Source: Prochlorococcus sp. scB243_495K23
GTDB taxonomy: Bacteria > Cyanobacteriota > Cyanobacteriia > PCC-6307 > Cyanobiaceae
NCBI GenBank assembly: GCA_000635495.1
Contig: JFLW01000001.1
Coordinates: 186,001-250,000, forward strand
Reading direction: 5' to 3'
Length of the DNA: 64,000 nucleotides
In this document: positions 28,658 through 39,285 of the stretch, in pieces
How the letters are laid out: every line of letters begins with the position of its first letter
Position numbering within the stretch: the stretch's first letter is position 1
The notes under the pieces: generated by a model
Database searches by the model: none
Told to the model about the DNA's origin: nothing
What the model saw: the letters and a program-made list of their open reading frames with translations, nothing else
Translations under genes and position numbers: made by a program

Positions 28658-29674
28658 TTACTTGTTGTGTTTCTGAAGTAGATAAAGCAAAGCCATTCTT
28701 ATAGGGATGCCATTTGCAACTTGATTATTAATTAAGCAATTAGGATATCGATCTACCACTGAACTACTAATTTCGATATCTCTGTTAATGGGACCGGGAT
28801 GTAGAATTGGAATTTCTTTATTATTTAAAGATAATTTCTCTGGGGTTAAGCCATAATCCAAACTATATGAATCAATGCTACTTAGTAAATTTTCCATCAT
28901 TCTCTCTTTCTGGAGTCTTAAAACAATAATCGCATCTGCAATTTTTATTGATTCTTCCAATGATCTAGAAATTGTTATGGACCCTCTTGATTTAACAGGA
29001 TCTTCTGTTTGATTTGGCGCGGGGGTTTTTAAAAAATTGAAAAATTCATCAGGTATTAATTTCTTAGGACCACATAAAATTATATCAGCACCGAATGCGC
29101 TCAAAGCCCAAAGATTTGACCTGGCAACCCTTGAATGATTAACGTCGCCAATTATTAAAATCTTTTTGGAATTTAAAACATCTGGATTCAGTGTTTTTGG
29201 GGAAAAGAATTTTATCAATGTATAGATGTCAAGCAATCCTTGGCTTGGATGACTATGTAATCCATCTCCCGCATTAAGAACCGAAGTCTTGGCATTTATT
29301 GCATCAAGTTTTTTGGCGATCTCAAAGGTTATGTAACTTGATGAATGTCTGATAACTAATGTATCTGCCCCCATAGCAGAATAAGTTATGGCTGTATCAA
29401 TTATTGTTTCGCCTTTTGTTAAAGAGCTGGAAGATGGAGCAAACGTTTGGACATCAGCAGAAAGTCTTTTTGCTGCAAGCTCAAAACTATTTTTTGTTCT
29501 TGTACTAGCTTCAAAAAATAAAGACGTTACCAAAGTCCCTTGTAAGGCCGGTATCTTTTTTGTTCCTGCATTTTTTAGTGCATCAAATCTTTTAGCTAAT
29601 TCAAATACTGACTCATAATCTTTAATTGAAAAATTAGCTAGTGTGTGGATATGTTTATGAGGCCAAATTTGCAT
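28658..29674 (-). CDS. pyrB: Aspartate carbamoyltransferase, catalytic chain
   Basis: First committed step of pyrimidine synthesis. 338 residues with the carbamoyl-phosphate site [19 protein letters not shown] (about 53-71), the [12 protein letters not shown] loop, and [11 protein letters not shown] near the C-terminus. No regulatory PyrI gene is nearby. It is preceded by the alkyladenine glycosylase gene on the same strand after 22 bases. Confidence 0.96.
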   Translation of the reverse strand: MQIWPHKHIHTLANFSIKDYESVFELAKRFDALKNAGTKKIPALQGTLVTSLFFEASTRTKNSFELAAKRLSADVQTFAPSSSSLTKGETIIDTAITYSAMGADTLVIRHSSSYITFEIAKKLDAINAKTSVLNAGDGLHSHPSQGLLDIYTLIKFFSPKTLNPDVLNSKKILIIGDVNHSRVARSNLWALSAFGADIILCGPKKLIPDEFFNFLKTPAPNQTEDPVKSRGSITISRSLEESIKIADAIIVLRLQKERMMENLLSSIDSYSLDYGLTPEKLSLNNKEIPILHPGPINRDIEISSSVVDRYPNCLINNQVANGIPIRMALLYLLQKHNK

Positions 29675-29696
29675 TACGCTTTAAAAAGATAAATGA

Positions 29697-30281
29697 TTAT
29701 TGAAATTTAGGTGTTCTGTCACCTTTTAATCTTTTACTTACACTCCTACTATTTTTGAGATACCAACGCCATTTTATATTTTTTGCCTTTGATATGCCAA
29801 TTCTCGTAGTTTGAATAAGATCTTTTTCTTCTAGAGTGGAGTCTCGTGGAGAAATCCATAAAGATTTGTTATTAAGAATTTCAAGTGAGTTAAATGAAAT
29901 GTCTACATTGAATGTTTTTGTTACTAGGCCAGGTCCAGAAGCTAATCTTTCATTCTTATTAGAGATAAAAACTGATCTTATCAAAACACCACTCGCAAAG
30001 TTTTCTTTATCAGTAACTATGTTTAAACAATGATGAATGCCATAAGATTTGTAAATATAAAATGTACCAGCTTTACCAAATAATGATTTGTTTGATTCAG
30101 TCATTTTTCGGTAGCCATGACAGGCCTCTTCTTCCTGTGAATAAGCTTCAGTTTCAACAATAACCCCTTTAACTTGATCTATCTCATTATTTTTTTTTAT
30201 GAGGTAACAGCCTATTAAATCAGGAGCAACAAGTTTAGAGTGCCGATAAAAAAAATTTTTTGGAAAGAATTCTTCTTCTAT
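29697..30281 (-). CDS. mpg: 3-methyladenine (alkyladenine) DNA glycosylase, non-canonical start
   Basis: Base-excision repair glycosylase of the AAG/MPG family. The reading frame is open from just after a TGA at 30285-30287 to 29697, giving 194 residues, the normal size. The N-terminus contains FYRHSKLVAPDLIGCYL and the catalytic segment VIVETEAYSQEEEACHG; the later part has GKAGTFYIYKSYGIHHCLNI and LASGPGLVTKTF. There is no ATG, GTG or TTG in frame before an internal Met at 30104, and starting there would remove the catalytic Glu. The only candidate near the right place is ATA at 30279-30281. Either AUA is used, or the start was lost by mutation or sequence error. Confidence 0.72.
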   Translation of the reverse strand: MEEEFFPKNFFYRHSKLVAPDLIGCYLIKKNNEIDQVKGVIVETEAYSQEEEACHGYRKMTESNKSLFGKAGTFYIYKSYGIHHCLNIVTDKENFASGVLIRSVFISNKNERLASGPGLVTKTFNVDISFNSLEILNNKSLWISPRDSTLEEKDLIQTTRIGISKAKNIKWRWYLKNSRSVSKRLKGDRTPKFQ

Positions 30282-30451
30282 TTTTCAATATCTATCTAAT
30301 AACATATTTAGCTGAGAAAAATACTTAAGGCTATTAATTGATATTGATTTTCAAAAAGATGTGATTATTTTTTAAATTATTTGAAATTCAAAGGATATGT
30401 AAATAAGTTGTTCTTAATAAACTATTATTTAATTAGAAAGATATCAAATGT

Positions 30452-30745
30452 ATGACTAAAATAACTAAAGATGAAGTAAAAAAAGTTGCTCATTTAGCGA
30501 GATTAGAACTTAACGAGAATGAAATTAATAATCACGCAGAACAATTAGAAAAGATATTGGATTATATAAGACAACTTGAAAAAATAAATACGGATGATGT
30601 CCCCTCCACAACGAGAGCTATAGAGGTTGTAAATGTATTTAGAAAAGACGAAAAGAAAAATTCTGATTGCAATGAAGAACTTTTAGAATTGGGTCCATCG
30701 AAAGAAGGTAAATATTTTAAAGTACCAAAAATTATTAATGAATGA
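30452..30745 (+). CDS. gatC: Aspartyl/glutamyl-tRNA amidotransferase subunit C
   Basis: The small subunit of GatCAB, which amidates Glu-tRNA(Gln) and Asp-tRNA(Asn). 97 residues with the conserved start VKKVAHLARLELNENE and the C-terminal FRKDEKK...YFKVPKII segment. gatA and gatB are elsewhere. It converges with crtR, stops 5 bases apart. Confidence 0.93.
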   Translation: MTKITKDEVKKVAHLARLELNENEINNHAEQLEKILDYIRQLEKINTDDVPSTTRAIEVVNVFRKDEKKNSDCNEELLELGPSKEGKYFKVPKIINE

Positions 30746-30750
30746 TTAAG

Positions 30751-31770
30751 TTAGTTGCTTCCAATAAATGTTTTGTTGACTATCTTTAATAAAAATTTTT
30801 TTATCTTAAAGCCTGGATATAAATTTATGATTTTTCTTATTTTCCCCCTCTTCTTGCTATGACTCCTTACACCTATTAATAAATCATAAATAAAGTTAAA
30901 AATGTCTTCTTTACTTTCAAATATCCCAACCCTTTGAGGAGAGCCTTTTTTATCCAATAAAGGCTTAGTTTTTTCATAAGCTATTTTGTATTCAAACCAA
31001 GGAATCGAAGGCCATAGATGATGTATGAGATGGTAATTTTGTCCCATTATTAATAAATTCATAAATTTGCTTGGATAAACTCGAGAATTTATCCATTTAT
31101 TTCTTGATCGAAATGGTCTATGGGGTAAATAATCAAAAAATATTCCTAAAGTGACACCTACCATTAATGCAGGGCCGAACCATAAATTATAAATTAAATT
31201 CATAAAGTCAAATTTCAAACCTGCCAAGATAATTGTTATGAATATGGATCTTTCAATTCCCCATTGAAGTAATTCATATCTTCGCCATAGTTTTCTTTGA
31301 AAGAAAAAAACCTCATGATAAAAAAATCTTGGAGCAATTAGCCAAATTGGACCAAAAGTACTGACAATATGATCCGGATCATTTTTGGGGTGATTTACGT
31401 GGATATGATGTTGTAAATGAACTCTTGTAAAAACTGGGAAGCTAAACCCTAATAGAATAGCTGAGCCATGGCCCATTGCTTGATTTATCCAAGGAACTGG
31501 ATGAGCAGCTTTATGACAGGCATCATGAATAACAGTACCTTCAATATGTAAAGCTAAAAAAGCAGTGGCTACAAGTAAAGGTAAAGGCCAAACACCTCTA
31601 TACCATTGCCATATGCTAAGAAAAGCGAGAAAATAACCGCCAAAAAATAAACCTAATGTTGGATTCCAAAAACTTGGCGGATCTACGTAATTTTTAATCT
31701 CTTTTAGCCAATTAAGTGTTTTTGAAGAATTAGTATTTTTCGTTGTATTTTTACTGGTTAAGTTTGAAAT
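30751..31770 (-). CDS. crtR: Beta-carotene hydroxylase CrtR, non-canonical start
   Basis: A membrane di-iron hydroxylase that turns beta-carotene into zeaxanthin, the main photoprotective carotenoid here. Histidine boxes: HDACHKAAH, HLQHHIHVNHP and HLIHHLWP. At least four hydrophobic stretches. The conserved N-terminus (LNWLKEIKNYVDPPSFWNP) is open back to a TAA at 31786-31788, but contains no ATG, GTG or TTG. The first in-frame Met is at 31476, after the first histidine box. Candidates are ATT at 31768-31770 (339 residues, used here) or ATA at 31780-31782 (343). The true start is unresolved. Confidence 0.8.
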   Translation of the reverse strand: MSNLTSKNTTKNTNSSKTLNWLKEIKNYVDPPSFWNPTLGLFFGGYFLAFLSIWQWYRGVWPLPLLVATAFLALHIEGTVIHDACHKAAHPVPWINQAMGHGSAILLGFSFPVFTRVHLQHHIHVNHPKNDPDHIVSTFGPIWLIAPRFFYHEVFFFQRKLWRRYELLQWGIERSIFITIILAGLKFDFMNLIYNLWFGPALMVGVTLGIFFDYLPHRPFRSRNKWINSRVYPSKFMNLLIMGQNYHLIHHLWPSIPWFEYKIAYEKTKPLLDKKGSPQRVGIFESKEDIFNFIYDLLIGVRSHSKKRGKIRKIINLYPGFKIKKFLLKIVNKTFIGSN

Positions 31771-31939
31771 CGTTTCTTTTATTCTTTAAATAATATAACT
31801 AATATTTTAAGATGATTGCATGCTTAAACATAAAAAATTTCTTTTGAGAGATTTTTAATTCAATTTTAATGTGTCAAATTAATCATCTTAAGAAAAAAAA
31901 TTTTTAAAATAAACCTCTTTCAATTATTATCATATTTGA

Positions 31940-32021
31940 GCGGTCGTGGCGGAATTGGTAGACGCGCGAGTTTTAGGTACTCGTATCTTCGGGTGTGGGA
32001 GTTCAAGTCTCCCCGACCGCA
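31940..32021 (+). tRNA. tRNA-Leu(UAG)
   Basis: An 82-nt class II tRNA. Acceptor stem GCGGTCG pairs with CGACCGC and the discriminator is A. The D-arm contains the A-box-like GGCGGAATTGG. The anticodon stem is CGAGT/ACTCG with loop TTTAGGT, so the anticodon is TAG. A variable arm of about 11 nt and a T-arm GTTCAAG are present. CCA is not encoded. Confidence 0.95.
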
Positions 32022-32092
32022 CTTAAGGAAATTCTGATGGATAGTTTGTTTATTGATATCAACTCTTATAATTTAATTAAAGAGTTAATTTA

Positions 32093-32542
32093 ATGAATAG
32101 TTTTATATTTTATTTGGGAACTTTTTATATTTTGGTAGGGACCATTTTTTTAACTGTACCGATAATTTATCTTGAGCTCGGTAAACCAAAAGACTTAATA
32201 AAAGCTTTTTTAAATTTATTAATAGGTTTGATATTAATAATTAAAAATAAAACATTAGATGAATCATTTTTTGTAATTTTCCTTTTTTTTACAGTACTAG
32301 TTATTTTTTATCTAGTGGAGATTTTTTTATCTAGATGGTGCCAATTGACAGATAACGAAAAGAAAAAATTAAGAACCTTTTTGGAGTTTAAAAATAACTT
32401 TTTGAAAATATTAGAATCTATAAATTTGGTATTTGGTGATTTCACGAAACCTTCTAATTTATTTAATTTTGGTAGTAATAATAAAAATACAACCCAAAAA
32501 AAGTGGGTAAGAAATGATAAAAATGATAATATAAAAATCTGA
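32093..32542 (+). CDS. Small membrane protein, possibly Ycf66 family
   Basis: 149 residues with three hydrophobic segments (about 5-26, 40-52, 58-77) and a charged C-terminal tail rich in Asn and Lys. ELGKPKDLIKAFLNLLIGL and CQLTDNEKKKL are reminiscent of the cyanobacterial/plastid Ycf66 group, but I cannot confirm this by eye. It lies between tRNA-Leu and ileS. Confidence 0.55.
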   Translation: MNSFIFYLGTFYILVGTIFLTVPIIYLELGKPKDLIKAFLNLLIGLILIIKNKTLDESFFVIFLFFTVLVIFYLVEIFLSRWCQLTDNEKKKLRTFLEFKNNFLKILESINLVFGDFTKPSNLFNFGSNNKNTTQKKWVRNDKNDNIKI

Positions 32543-32663
32543 AATCAAATAATTTGGTTATTTGAAACATCCCAAAAAAACTACAGGTCAATTAAGAAAG
32601 AATATAATGAATTAGATTTATTTAAATAATTCTTTTGATCACCAATATTTCTTATATCGTCGT

Positions 32664-35570
32664 ATGAAATCTCAAAATAACAAAGAACAAAAATCAGACT
32701 TTTCTTATAAAGAAACTTTAAATTTATTAAAAACTGACTTCTCAATGCGCGCTAACTCAGTTGTAAGAGAACCTGAGATACAGAATTTTTGGGCTAATAA
32801 TGATATTGATTTCAAATTAGGTTCAAAAAATTCAGGCGAAATATTTACCTTACATGATGGCCCACCTTATGCAAATGGAGCTCTTCATATGGGTCATGCC
32901 CTTAATAAAGTTTTAAAAGACATAATAAATAAGTACAAAACCTTAAGAGGATTTAGGGTTCATTTCGTACCTGGTTGGGACTGTCATGGATTACCTATTG
33001 AATTAAAAGTTCTTCAGAATTTAAAATCTGATGAAAGAAAGAATCTTGACACCCTAAATTTAAGAAAAAAAGCAACAGATTATGCCCATATCCAAATTAA
33101 TAATCAGAAGGAGGGTTTCAAAAGGTGGGGCATATGGGGAGATTGGAATAATCCTTACTTAACTCTTAAGAAAAGTTATGAATCTGCTCAGATTGGAGTA
33201 TTTGGGAAAATGTTTTTAAATGGCTATATATATCGAGGTCTTAAACCTGTTCATTGGAGTCCAAGTTCAAGGACTGCACTTGCAGAAGCAGAATTAGAAT
33301 ACCCTGATGGACATTATTCAAAAAGTATTTATGTTTCATTAAAAATCACTAACATACCTGAGGAAATTCTATTTAATTTCATCCAAGAAAACCTTAATAT
33401 CAAAAAAGATTATTTTTTTAATAATTCTTTCATAACTATTTGGACCACTACTCCTTGGACCATACCTGCAAATGAAGCAGTTGCAGTAAATCCAAAAATA
33501 AACTACGTTTTTGCTATCGATGAAGAGAAGAAAATTTACCTTTTTGCTGAGGATTTATCTTCTGAAATAAGTAAGAAACTTAATAAAGATTTCAAGGTGC
33601 TATTAGAGGTTATAGGCTCAAAATTGGAAAATATCGAATATCAACATCCTTCTAAGAATAAAAATTGCAGAATTGTAATTGGAGGAGATTACATTACTAC
33701 AGAATCAGGAACTGGAATTGTTCATACTGCTCCTGGTCATGGGATAGATGATTTTAATGTGGGTCAAAAATATGATTTACCAATAACATGTGTCGTTGAT
33801 GAAAAAGGTAACTTAAATAAATATTCTGGTCAATTCGAGGGATCAAATGTCCTGAAAGATGCAAATGATTTAATTATTGAACATTTAAAAGGAAATAATT
33901 TGCTTCTATTACAAGAAAATTATATGCATAGATATCCGTATGATTGGAGAACTAAAAAACCAACTATTTTTAGGGCAACAGAACAATGGTTTGCATCTGT
34001 AAATGGCTTTAGATCATCTGCATTAAAGGCAATCGAAGATGTTGAATGGATGCCAGAGACTGGAAAAAAAAGAATTTATTCTATGGTTGTTGGTAGAGGA
34101 GATTGGTGTATTTCTAGACAAAGGTCATGGGGAGTACCTATTCCAGTTTTTTATAAAAAAAATGGTAATGACATTCTCCTTAACAAAGAGATAATTAATC
34201 ATATTCAAGAACTTTTTAGTGAACATGGAGCAGATATTTGGTGGAATTGGGATGTTAAGAATCTTTTGCCAGAAAATTATGCAAAAGAATCTGATCTTTG
34301 GAAAAAAGGAACAGATACAATGGATGTCTGGTTCGATTCAGGATCCAGCTGGGCCGCAGTATGTGAACTAAGAAGTGAATTAAAGTATCCAGCAGATCTT
34401 TATTTAGAGGGCTCAGATCAACATCGAGGATGGTTTCAGTCTTCTTTGTTAACATCTGTTGCAGTCAATAATAAACCTCCATATAAGAAAGTTTTAACTC
34501 ATGGTTTTGCACTTGATGAAAATGGAAGAAAAATGAGCAAATCTTTAGGAAATGTTGTTGATCCAAATATAATTATTAATGGAGGTAATAATAAAAAAAC
34601 TGATCCTGCTTATGGTGCTGATGTTTTAAGGCTATGGGTTAGCTCTGTAGATTATTCAGTAGATGTTCCAATTGGTTCAAATATACTCAAGCAACTTGCA
34701 GATGTTTATCGAAAAGTTCGTAATACTGCAAGATATCTTTTAGGTAATATTCATGATTATGATCCTAAAATTGATAGTTTTGAAATTGATCAATTGCCTC
34801 TCTTAGATCAATGGATGTTAGGTAGATTAGTTGAGGTTACAGACCAAATATCAAATGCTTATGAAAATTATGAATTTTCAAAGTTTTTCCAAATTTTGCA
34901 AAGTTTTTGCGTTGTAGATCTATCAAATTTTTATTTGGATATTGCGAAGGATAGGTTATATGTAAGTTCTAAATCCCAATTTAGGAGAAGATCTTGTCAG
35001 TTTGTCATGTCAAAAGTAGTTGAAAATTTAGCCGTACTTATTTCTCCAGTACTTTGTCACATGGCTGAAGATATTTGGCAGAATATTCCATACTCAACTG
35101 AAGAAAAATCAGTCTTTCAAAGAGGATGGCCAATCTTTTCGAAGTCATGGAAAAATCAAATACTTAATGAGCACATTGCAAATTTAAGAAATTTGAGAGT
35201 TGAAATTAACAAGGCTATAGAAGGATGTAGGAATAAACAAATAATTGGAGCAGCTTTGGAAACTGAAGTTAATTATTTACCTGAAGATAAAGCTTTAAAA
35301 GAGTCACTTACTTGGCTAAAAGAATTTGGCAATCAAGATGTAGATTTATTTAGAGACTGGCTTATAGTATCAAAATTCCAAGTGGTATCCAATTTGGCGG
35401 AAAATTCTCTGATTATTGATAACAATGCACTTGGTAAAATTCAAATAAATAAAGCTCAAGGTCAAAAATGTGATAGATGTTGGCACTATCAAAAAGAAAC
35501 TTTTAATGGAATCCAAAATACAAAATTATGCAAAAGATGTTCAAATATTATTAATTCTGAATCTATTTAA
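32664..35570 (+). CDS. ileS: Isoleucyl-tRNA synthetase
   Basis: 968-residue class I synthetase: the HIGH motif as HMGH in [12 protein letters not shown] (about 75), the CP1 editing domain with [28 protein letters not shown], and KMSKSLGN (about 623). The C-terminal zinc finger is CDRCWHY...CKRC. It is full length and bacterial-type. The neighbouring tRNA-Leu is unrelated. Its stop overlaps the end of the convergent small gene by four bases. Confidence 0.97.
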   Translation: MKSQNNKEQKSDFSYKETLNLLKTDFSMRANSVVREPEIQNFWANNDIDFKLGSKNSGEIFTLHDGPPYANGALHMGHALNKVLKDIINKYKTLRGFRVHFVPGWDCHGLPIELKVLQNLKSDERKNLDTLNLRKKATDYAHIQINNQKEGFKRWGIWGDWNNPYLTLKKSYESAQIGVFGKMFLNGYIYRGLKPVHWSPSSRTALAEAELEYPDGHYSKSIYVSLKITNIPEEILFNFIQENLNIKKDYFFNNSFITIWTTTPWTIPANEAVAVNPKINYVFAIDEEKKIYLFAEDLSSEISKKLNKDFKVLLEVIGSKLENIEYQHPSKNKNCRIVIGGDYITTESGTGIVHTAPGHGIDDFNVGQKYDLPITCVVDEKGNLNKYSGQFEGSNVLKDANDLIIEHLKGNNLLLLQENYMHRYPYDWRTKKPTIFRATEQWFASVNGFRSSALKAIEDVEWMPETGKKRIYSMVVGRGDWCISRQRSWGVPIPVFYKKNGNDILLNKEIINHIQELFSEHGADIWWNWDVKNLLPENYAKESDLWKKGTDTMDVWFDSGSSWAAVCELRSELKYPADLYLEGSDQHRGWFQSSLLTSVAVNNKPPYKKVLTHGFALDENGRKMSKSLGNVVDPNIIINGGNNKKTDPAYGADVLRLWVSSVDYSVDVPIGSNILKQLADVYRKVRNTARYLLGNIHDYDPKIDSFEIDQLPLLDQWMLGRLVEVTDQISNAYENYEFSKFFQILQSFCVVDLSNFYLDIAKDRLYVSSKSQFRRRSCQFVMSKVVENLAVLISPVLCHMAEDIWQNIPYSTEEKSVFQRGWPIFSKSWKNQILNEHIANLRNLRVEINKAIEGCRNKQIIGAALETEVNYLPEDKALKESLTWLKEFGNQDVDLFRDWLIVSKFQVVSNLAENSLIIDNNALGKIQINKAQGQKCDRCWHYQKETFNGIQNTKLCKRCSNIINSESI

Positions 35571-35875
35571 ATCCAGTTTTTTTGATTCAAAAAGAAAACT
35601 GAGTTTTGATTTTCTCTTATAAAATTTTCTTCGGTTTCTGTTAACGGTGATTTATAAAGTTTAAAGTTTGTAATTCTATAAGAAAAAGTTATTACTTTTT
35701 TTTCTGAATCTATTTCAATTGGATGGGTTGTTGAGCTACTGAAACCTCTGAAAATAAGTATTTCTAATTTTTCTTTTTGATTTTCTTTTAGAATGAATCC
35801 CTCTAGTTTAAGTATCCTATCAGGTATCTCGGAACTTAATTTTTCAAGACTATTTATTAAATCAATTTTTGCCAT
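35567..35875 (-). CDS. Conserved cyanobacterial protein of unknown function
   Basis: 102 residues from the ATG at 35873-35875; the frame is open to 35902. Alternating hydrophobic pattern ([28 protein letters not shown]) suggests a small beta-rich fold. No membrane segment, no Cys. I do not recognise a characterised function. It overlaps the end of the upstream DUF3177-like gene by about 14 bases, so the two are coupled. Confidence 0.6.
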   Translation of the reverse strand: MAKIDLINSLEKLSSEIPDRILKLEGFILKENQKEKLEILIFRGFSSSTTHPIEIDSEKKVITFSYRITNFKLYKSPLTETEENFIRENQNSVFFLNQKNWI

Positions 35876-36485
35876 TTTCTGAGAAGCAGGAGTTTCTTCC
35901 ATTTTTAGGTAATTTGATTATTGACCATTGAATAAGGCCTAAAATATAGATTAATAATGAAAATAATCCTAAGAATTTTGATATTGGCTGGGTAAAGTTA
36001 GCTCCAAAGAAAAAATTAAATAAATTTTTTATAGTAATATATAAATCTGAAGAAGGCTGAAGCCATATTGCACACGCATTCGAATTAATAAATGAAAAGC
36101 AGTTGAAGTTTTGTAAACTTTGAATAAAGAAATTGAGAGATATAAAAGTTATCGTCCATCTCCATATTTTTGTTGTTGTGGTAAGGGAGTAAGAAAAATC
36201 ATATTCTCTTAATTCATCATTAATATCGTTCCAAAACCAAACTGAAACTGTCATTAATAATGTTGAAATATTTGTAATCACAAGGGCATAATTAAACTTT
36301 CCTATTAAAAGTAGAAGGCTTATAAAAAATAAAAGGGATACTTTCCAATAAATTGATAAAAGTTTAATAACTGCTTTATTTCTTTTTTTAATTGACCAGA
36401 AAGATAGAGTCACAGGAATACCAATAAGGAAAATTATTGAAAGTTGAAAGGATAGCCAAATAGAAAGTTGATTAAAAACGTTCAA
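35862..36485 (-). CDS. Membrane protein, DUF3177-like
   Basis: 207 residues with five hydrophobic segments (about 8-30, 45-62, 66-86, 110-122, 165-190). Aromatic-rich, with VSVWFWNDINDELREYDFSY between helices. It resembles a cyanobacteria-only membrane family (DUF3177); no function is known. It overlaps the following gene. Confidence 0.6.
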   Translation of the reverse strand: MNVFNQLSIWLSFQLSIIFLIGIPVTLSFWSIKKRNKAVIKLLSIYWKVSLLFFISLLLLIGKFNYALVITNISTLLMTVSVWFWNDINDELREYDFSYSLTTTTKIWRWTITFISLNFFIQSLQNFNCFSFINSNACAIWLQPSSDLYITIKNLFNFFFGANFTQPISKFLGLFSLLIYILGLIQWSIIKLPKNGRNSCFSENGKN

Positions 36486-36608
36486 AACTTTTTCTTTTTA
36501 AACACATAATAATTAAACATCAAACTGTTACTTTTGAACTTACTATTGTCATAGTTATGAATATTATGCATCCTTAATATTATTGCCTAGGAATATATTG
36601 ATAATTGT

Positions 36609-37238
36609 ATGAGACAGCATGTTAATCCCCTTAGTAGTAATTTCAATCAAATTGAGAGAATACCTTCTTTGAGCGAAATGTTTGATGATTCTAAATCGAA
36701 TCTTCATTTGGATATAGGTTGTGCTGCTGGCGAGTTTCTATTTGATTTAGCTTTACTTAATACTAGTTGGAATTATTTAGGAATTGAAATCCGTGAGAAA
36801 TTAGTCAAAAATGCTAAATTAAAAGTTATTGAACGAGAAATTAAAAATCTATATTTTATATTTGGTAATGCTAATAATATTTTGAATGATGTCCAAAATA
36901 AATTTATTATCAAAAATCTAAAAAGTATTTCTTTTAATTTTCCTGATCCTTGGTTTAAAAAGAGGCATTATAAGAGGCGTGTAATTCAGCCAGGATTTAT
37001 TAATATGCTCTCAGATTCATTGCAAAAAGGAACCTTAATTTTTATAAAAACAGATGTAAAGGATTTATTCGATTATATGGATTGGACTATATCAAGTAAT
37101 TTTCATTTTAAAACAATAGATAAAAAAGATTTTAATTGTTCCGAAAGTTTTAATCCAATTAAAGTTAAAACTAATAGGGAAAAGTACGTAATTGTTAACC
37201 AACTTGATATTTATGAAAAAATTTATATAAAAATTTAA
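36609..37238 (+). CDS. trmB: tRNA (guanine-N7-)-methyltransferase TrmB
   Basis: Methylates G46 of tRNA using S-adenosylmethionine. 209 residues with the SAM motif [17 protein letters not shown] (about 32-48), the GIEIREKLV acidic-loop segment, and the family signature [20 protein letters not shown]. It converges with glmM with a 1-base gap. Confidence 0.94.
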   Translation: MRQHVNPLSSNFNQIERIPSLSEMFDDSKSNLHLDIGCAAGEFLFDLALLNTSWNYLGIEIREKLVKNAKLKVIEREIKNLYFIFGNANNILNDVQNKFIIKNLKSISFNFPDPWFKKRHYKRRVIQPGFINMLSDSLQKGTLIFIKTDVKDLFDYMDWTISSNFHFKTIDKKDFNCSESFNPIKVKTNREKYVIVNQLDIYEKIYIKI

Positions 37239-37239
37239 T

Positions 37240-38598
37240 TCATCGTTGATTTGTTATTTTATCAACTTCTAAAAAGAGTTTGTTTGTTATTTCGCTTGAT
37301 AAAGAATGAACTTCCTTATGATTTTTGGCCTCAACAAGAACTCTGATTACAGGTTCTGTACCGCTAGGCCTAATATAAACTCTACAATTTTTTGAATAAA
37401 TTTCCTGAAAATTTTTTATAGATTCATCAATTAAGATTTTGTTTTTTGGATTTAACTTATTAATATTAAAATCTAATTTAATATTAGTTAGTTTTTGAGG
37501 AAATGGCTCGAAACTACTTTTAAGCCAATCATTTAAATTAATATTTTTCTTTTTACAAAATTTAGAAATTTGAAGTGCAGTCAATATTCCATCACCAGAA
37601 AAGTTATTAATTTTTGAAAGTATATGACCTGACTGCTCACCTCCTAAAACAGCTCTTTTTTTCTTAATTTCGTCATGAACATATTTATCTCCTACATCAG
37701 TTCTATGTAAAATTCCTCCAATTTTATTCCAGGACTTTTCGAAACCTAAGTTTGCCATTTGCGTTGATACTAGTAAATTATTGGTGAGAATTTTTTGTTC
37801 CATAAGTTCTCTACCCCAAAGAAAAAGAATATGATCTCCATCTAGCACATTACCCTCTGAATCGATTCCAATTACTCTATCGGCATCTCCATCGAAGCTG
37901 AATCCCATATCTGCCGGACTTTCTCTTAATGCTTTTTTTAATGGTTCGAGGTTAGTAGAACCACAATTCAAATTAATTTTCAAACCATTTTTAGAATTAT
38001 TGATAACTTTTACATCAGCACCAAGAGACTGAAAAATTTTTTTTGCGCAAGTTGTCGCTGATCCATAGCATGTGTCTAATATTATTCTCAACCCGCTTAA
38101 ACTTTCTCCACCCATTGTTTGGATTAGGCTTTTAATATAAATATCCATAAGATCTTTGTTTGTATTTAGGGGAACCACTTTTGTAGGAATTGATATATTT
38201 TGTTTTGACTCTTCAATTATTTTTTGAATATTACTCTCAAAATTTTTAGTAATTTTTTGACCATTATGATCAAAAATTTTTATTCCATTATATTCTGGAG
38301 GATTATGACTTGCAGATATCATGACACCACTGCTCAGGTTCTCTTGTTTGATTAAAAAAGGTATAGCTGGGGTTGGACAGATTCCAAGATTTATAAATTT
38401 TGTGCCACTTTCATATATACCTTGTGTTATTGCCTGAAGAAGAATATCACCACTAATTCTTGTATCTCTTCCAATTAATATTGGATTTTTGTCTTCCAAA
38501 GTTGAACCTAGAGCATAACCTACTTTGTAGGCTAGAGAATAAGTTATCTCTTTATTGTATCTTCCCCTTATTCCATCAGTTCCAAAGATTGATTGCAT
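37240..38598 (-). CDS. glmM: Phosphoglucosamine mutase
   Basis: Converts glucosamine-6-phosphate to the 1-phosphate for UDP-GlcNAc. 452 residues, the GlmM length. Signatures: FGTDGIRG at the N-terminus, the phosphoserine loop [18 protein letters not shown] (about 98-115), the metal loop [12 protein letters not shown], and the C-terminal phosphate loop [11 protein letters not shown]. Length and the ISASHNPP motif favour GlmM over phosphomannomutase. Confidence 0.92.
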   Translation of the reverse strand: MQSIFGTDGIRGRYNKEITYSLAYKVGYALGSTLEDKNPILIGRDTRISGDILLQAITQGIYESGTKFINLGICPTPAIPFLIKQENLSSGVMISASHNPPEYNGIKIFDHNGQKITKNFESNIQKIIEESKQNISIPTKVVPLNTNKDLMDIYIKSLIQTMGGESLSGLRIILDTCYGSATTCAKKIFQSLGADVKVINNSKNGLKINLNCGSTNLEPLKKALRESPADMGFSFDGDADRVIGIDSEGNVLDGDHILFLWGRELMEQKILTNNLLVSTQMANLGFEKSWNKIGGILHRTDVGDKYVHDEIKKKRAVLGGEQSGHILSKINNFSGDGILTALQISKFCKKKNINLNDWLKSSFEPFPQKLTNIKLDFNINKLNPKNKILIDESIKNFQEIYSKNCRVYIRPSGTEPVIRVLVEAKNHKEVHSLSSEITNKLFLEVDKITNQR

Positions 38599-38736
38599 AA
38601 TTAGATTTCGGAAATCAAAGTAAATTTTGATAACTATTCATTCCTTATTTTATCAGTTGATTAAAAGCTTATAGATTTTAATTCTCTTTATTTGTTTAAC
38701 TTATTTAAGATAACTTTAGTTAGTGTTACCTTAATA

Positions 38737-39282
38737 GTGCAATCTGAAAATCGAGAGCCAATTTTTAAGACAAATTTAAAAATAATGCTCGTTTTGATTA
38801 TATCTATTGTTATTATTTCAATGCTTTTGTTTAAAAATCTATTTTTTAAATCAACTTATCTTCTAAAGAGTTTTGGAGAATTATCTGTTGACCCTGAAAT
38901 AGCTTTTACAAATAATAAGCCTACGTTTTTGGAATTTTATGCTGAGTGGTGTGAAGTCTGCAAAGAAATGGCTCCACAAGTTTCTGCTTTTAAAGATGAA
39001 TACGAAAAAGATATTAATTTTGTTTTTTTAAATGTTGATAATCAAAAATGGTCTAATTACATCCAAAAGTTTGCTGTCAACGGGATTCCTCAAGTTAATC
39101 TTTTTGATAAAAAGGGTAATCTAATATCTACTTTTATTGGTAAACAAGATGAAATGAAAATAAGAAAATCCATTAATAATTTAGAGAAAGAGGAGAAACC
39201 TTATGAGGAAATTATTAATGCTGAATTTTCAACAATTCAAGAAAATAAAAATTATGAGGTTAATCCTCGTAGTCATGGTTAA
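38737..39282 (+). CDS. txlA: Membrane-anchored thioredoxin-like protein (TxlA/HCF164-like)
   Basis: One N-terminal membrane helix (IMLVLIISIVIISMLLF) followed by a thioredoxin domain with active site EWCEVCKEM. NGIPQVNLFDKKG carries the conserved cis-Pro. HCF164/TxlA-type proteins pass reducing equivalents across thylakoids for cytochrome b6f and other assembly; this role is inferred. I choose GTG at 38737 as the start; a TTG at 38692 and an ATG at 38788 are alternatives. It converges with thyX, 3 bases apart. Confidence 0.8.
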   Translation: MQSENREPIFKTNLKIMLVLIISIVIISMLLFKNLFFKSTYLLKSFGELSVDPEIAFTNNKPTFLEFYAEWCEVCKEMAPQVSAFKDEYEKDINFVFLNVDNQKWSNYIQKFAVNGIPQVNLFDKKGNLISTFIGKQDEMKIRKSINNLEKEEKPYEEIINAEFSTIQENKNYEVNPRSHG

Positions 39283-39285
39283 TTT

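Noticed and set aside
29697-30104. Glycosylase starting at the first Met (135 residues)
   Set aside because: Would delete the catalytic Glu and the conserved N-terminus, which is intact in frame upstream.
30751-31476. CrtR starting at the first Met (241 residues)
   Set aside because: Would delete the first histidine box HDACH, which is in frame upstream.
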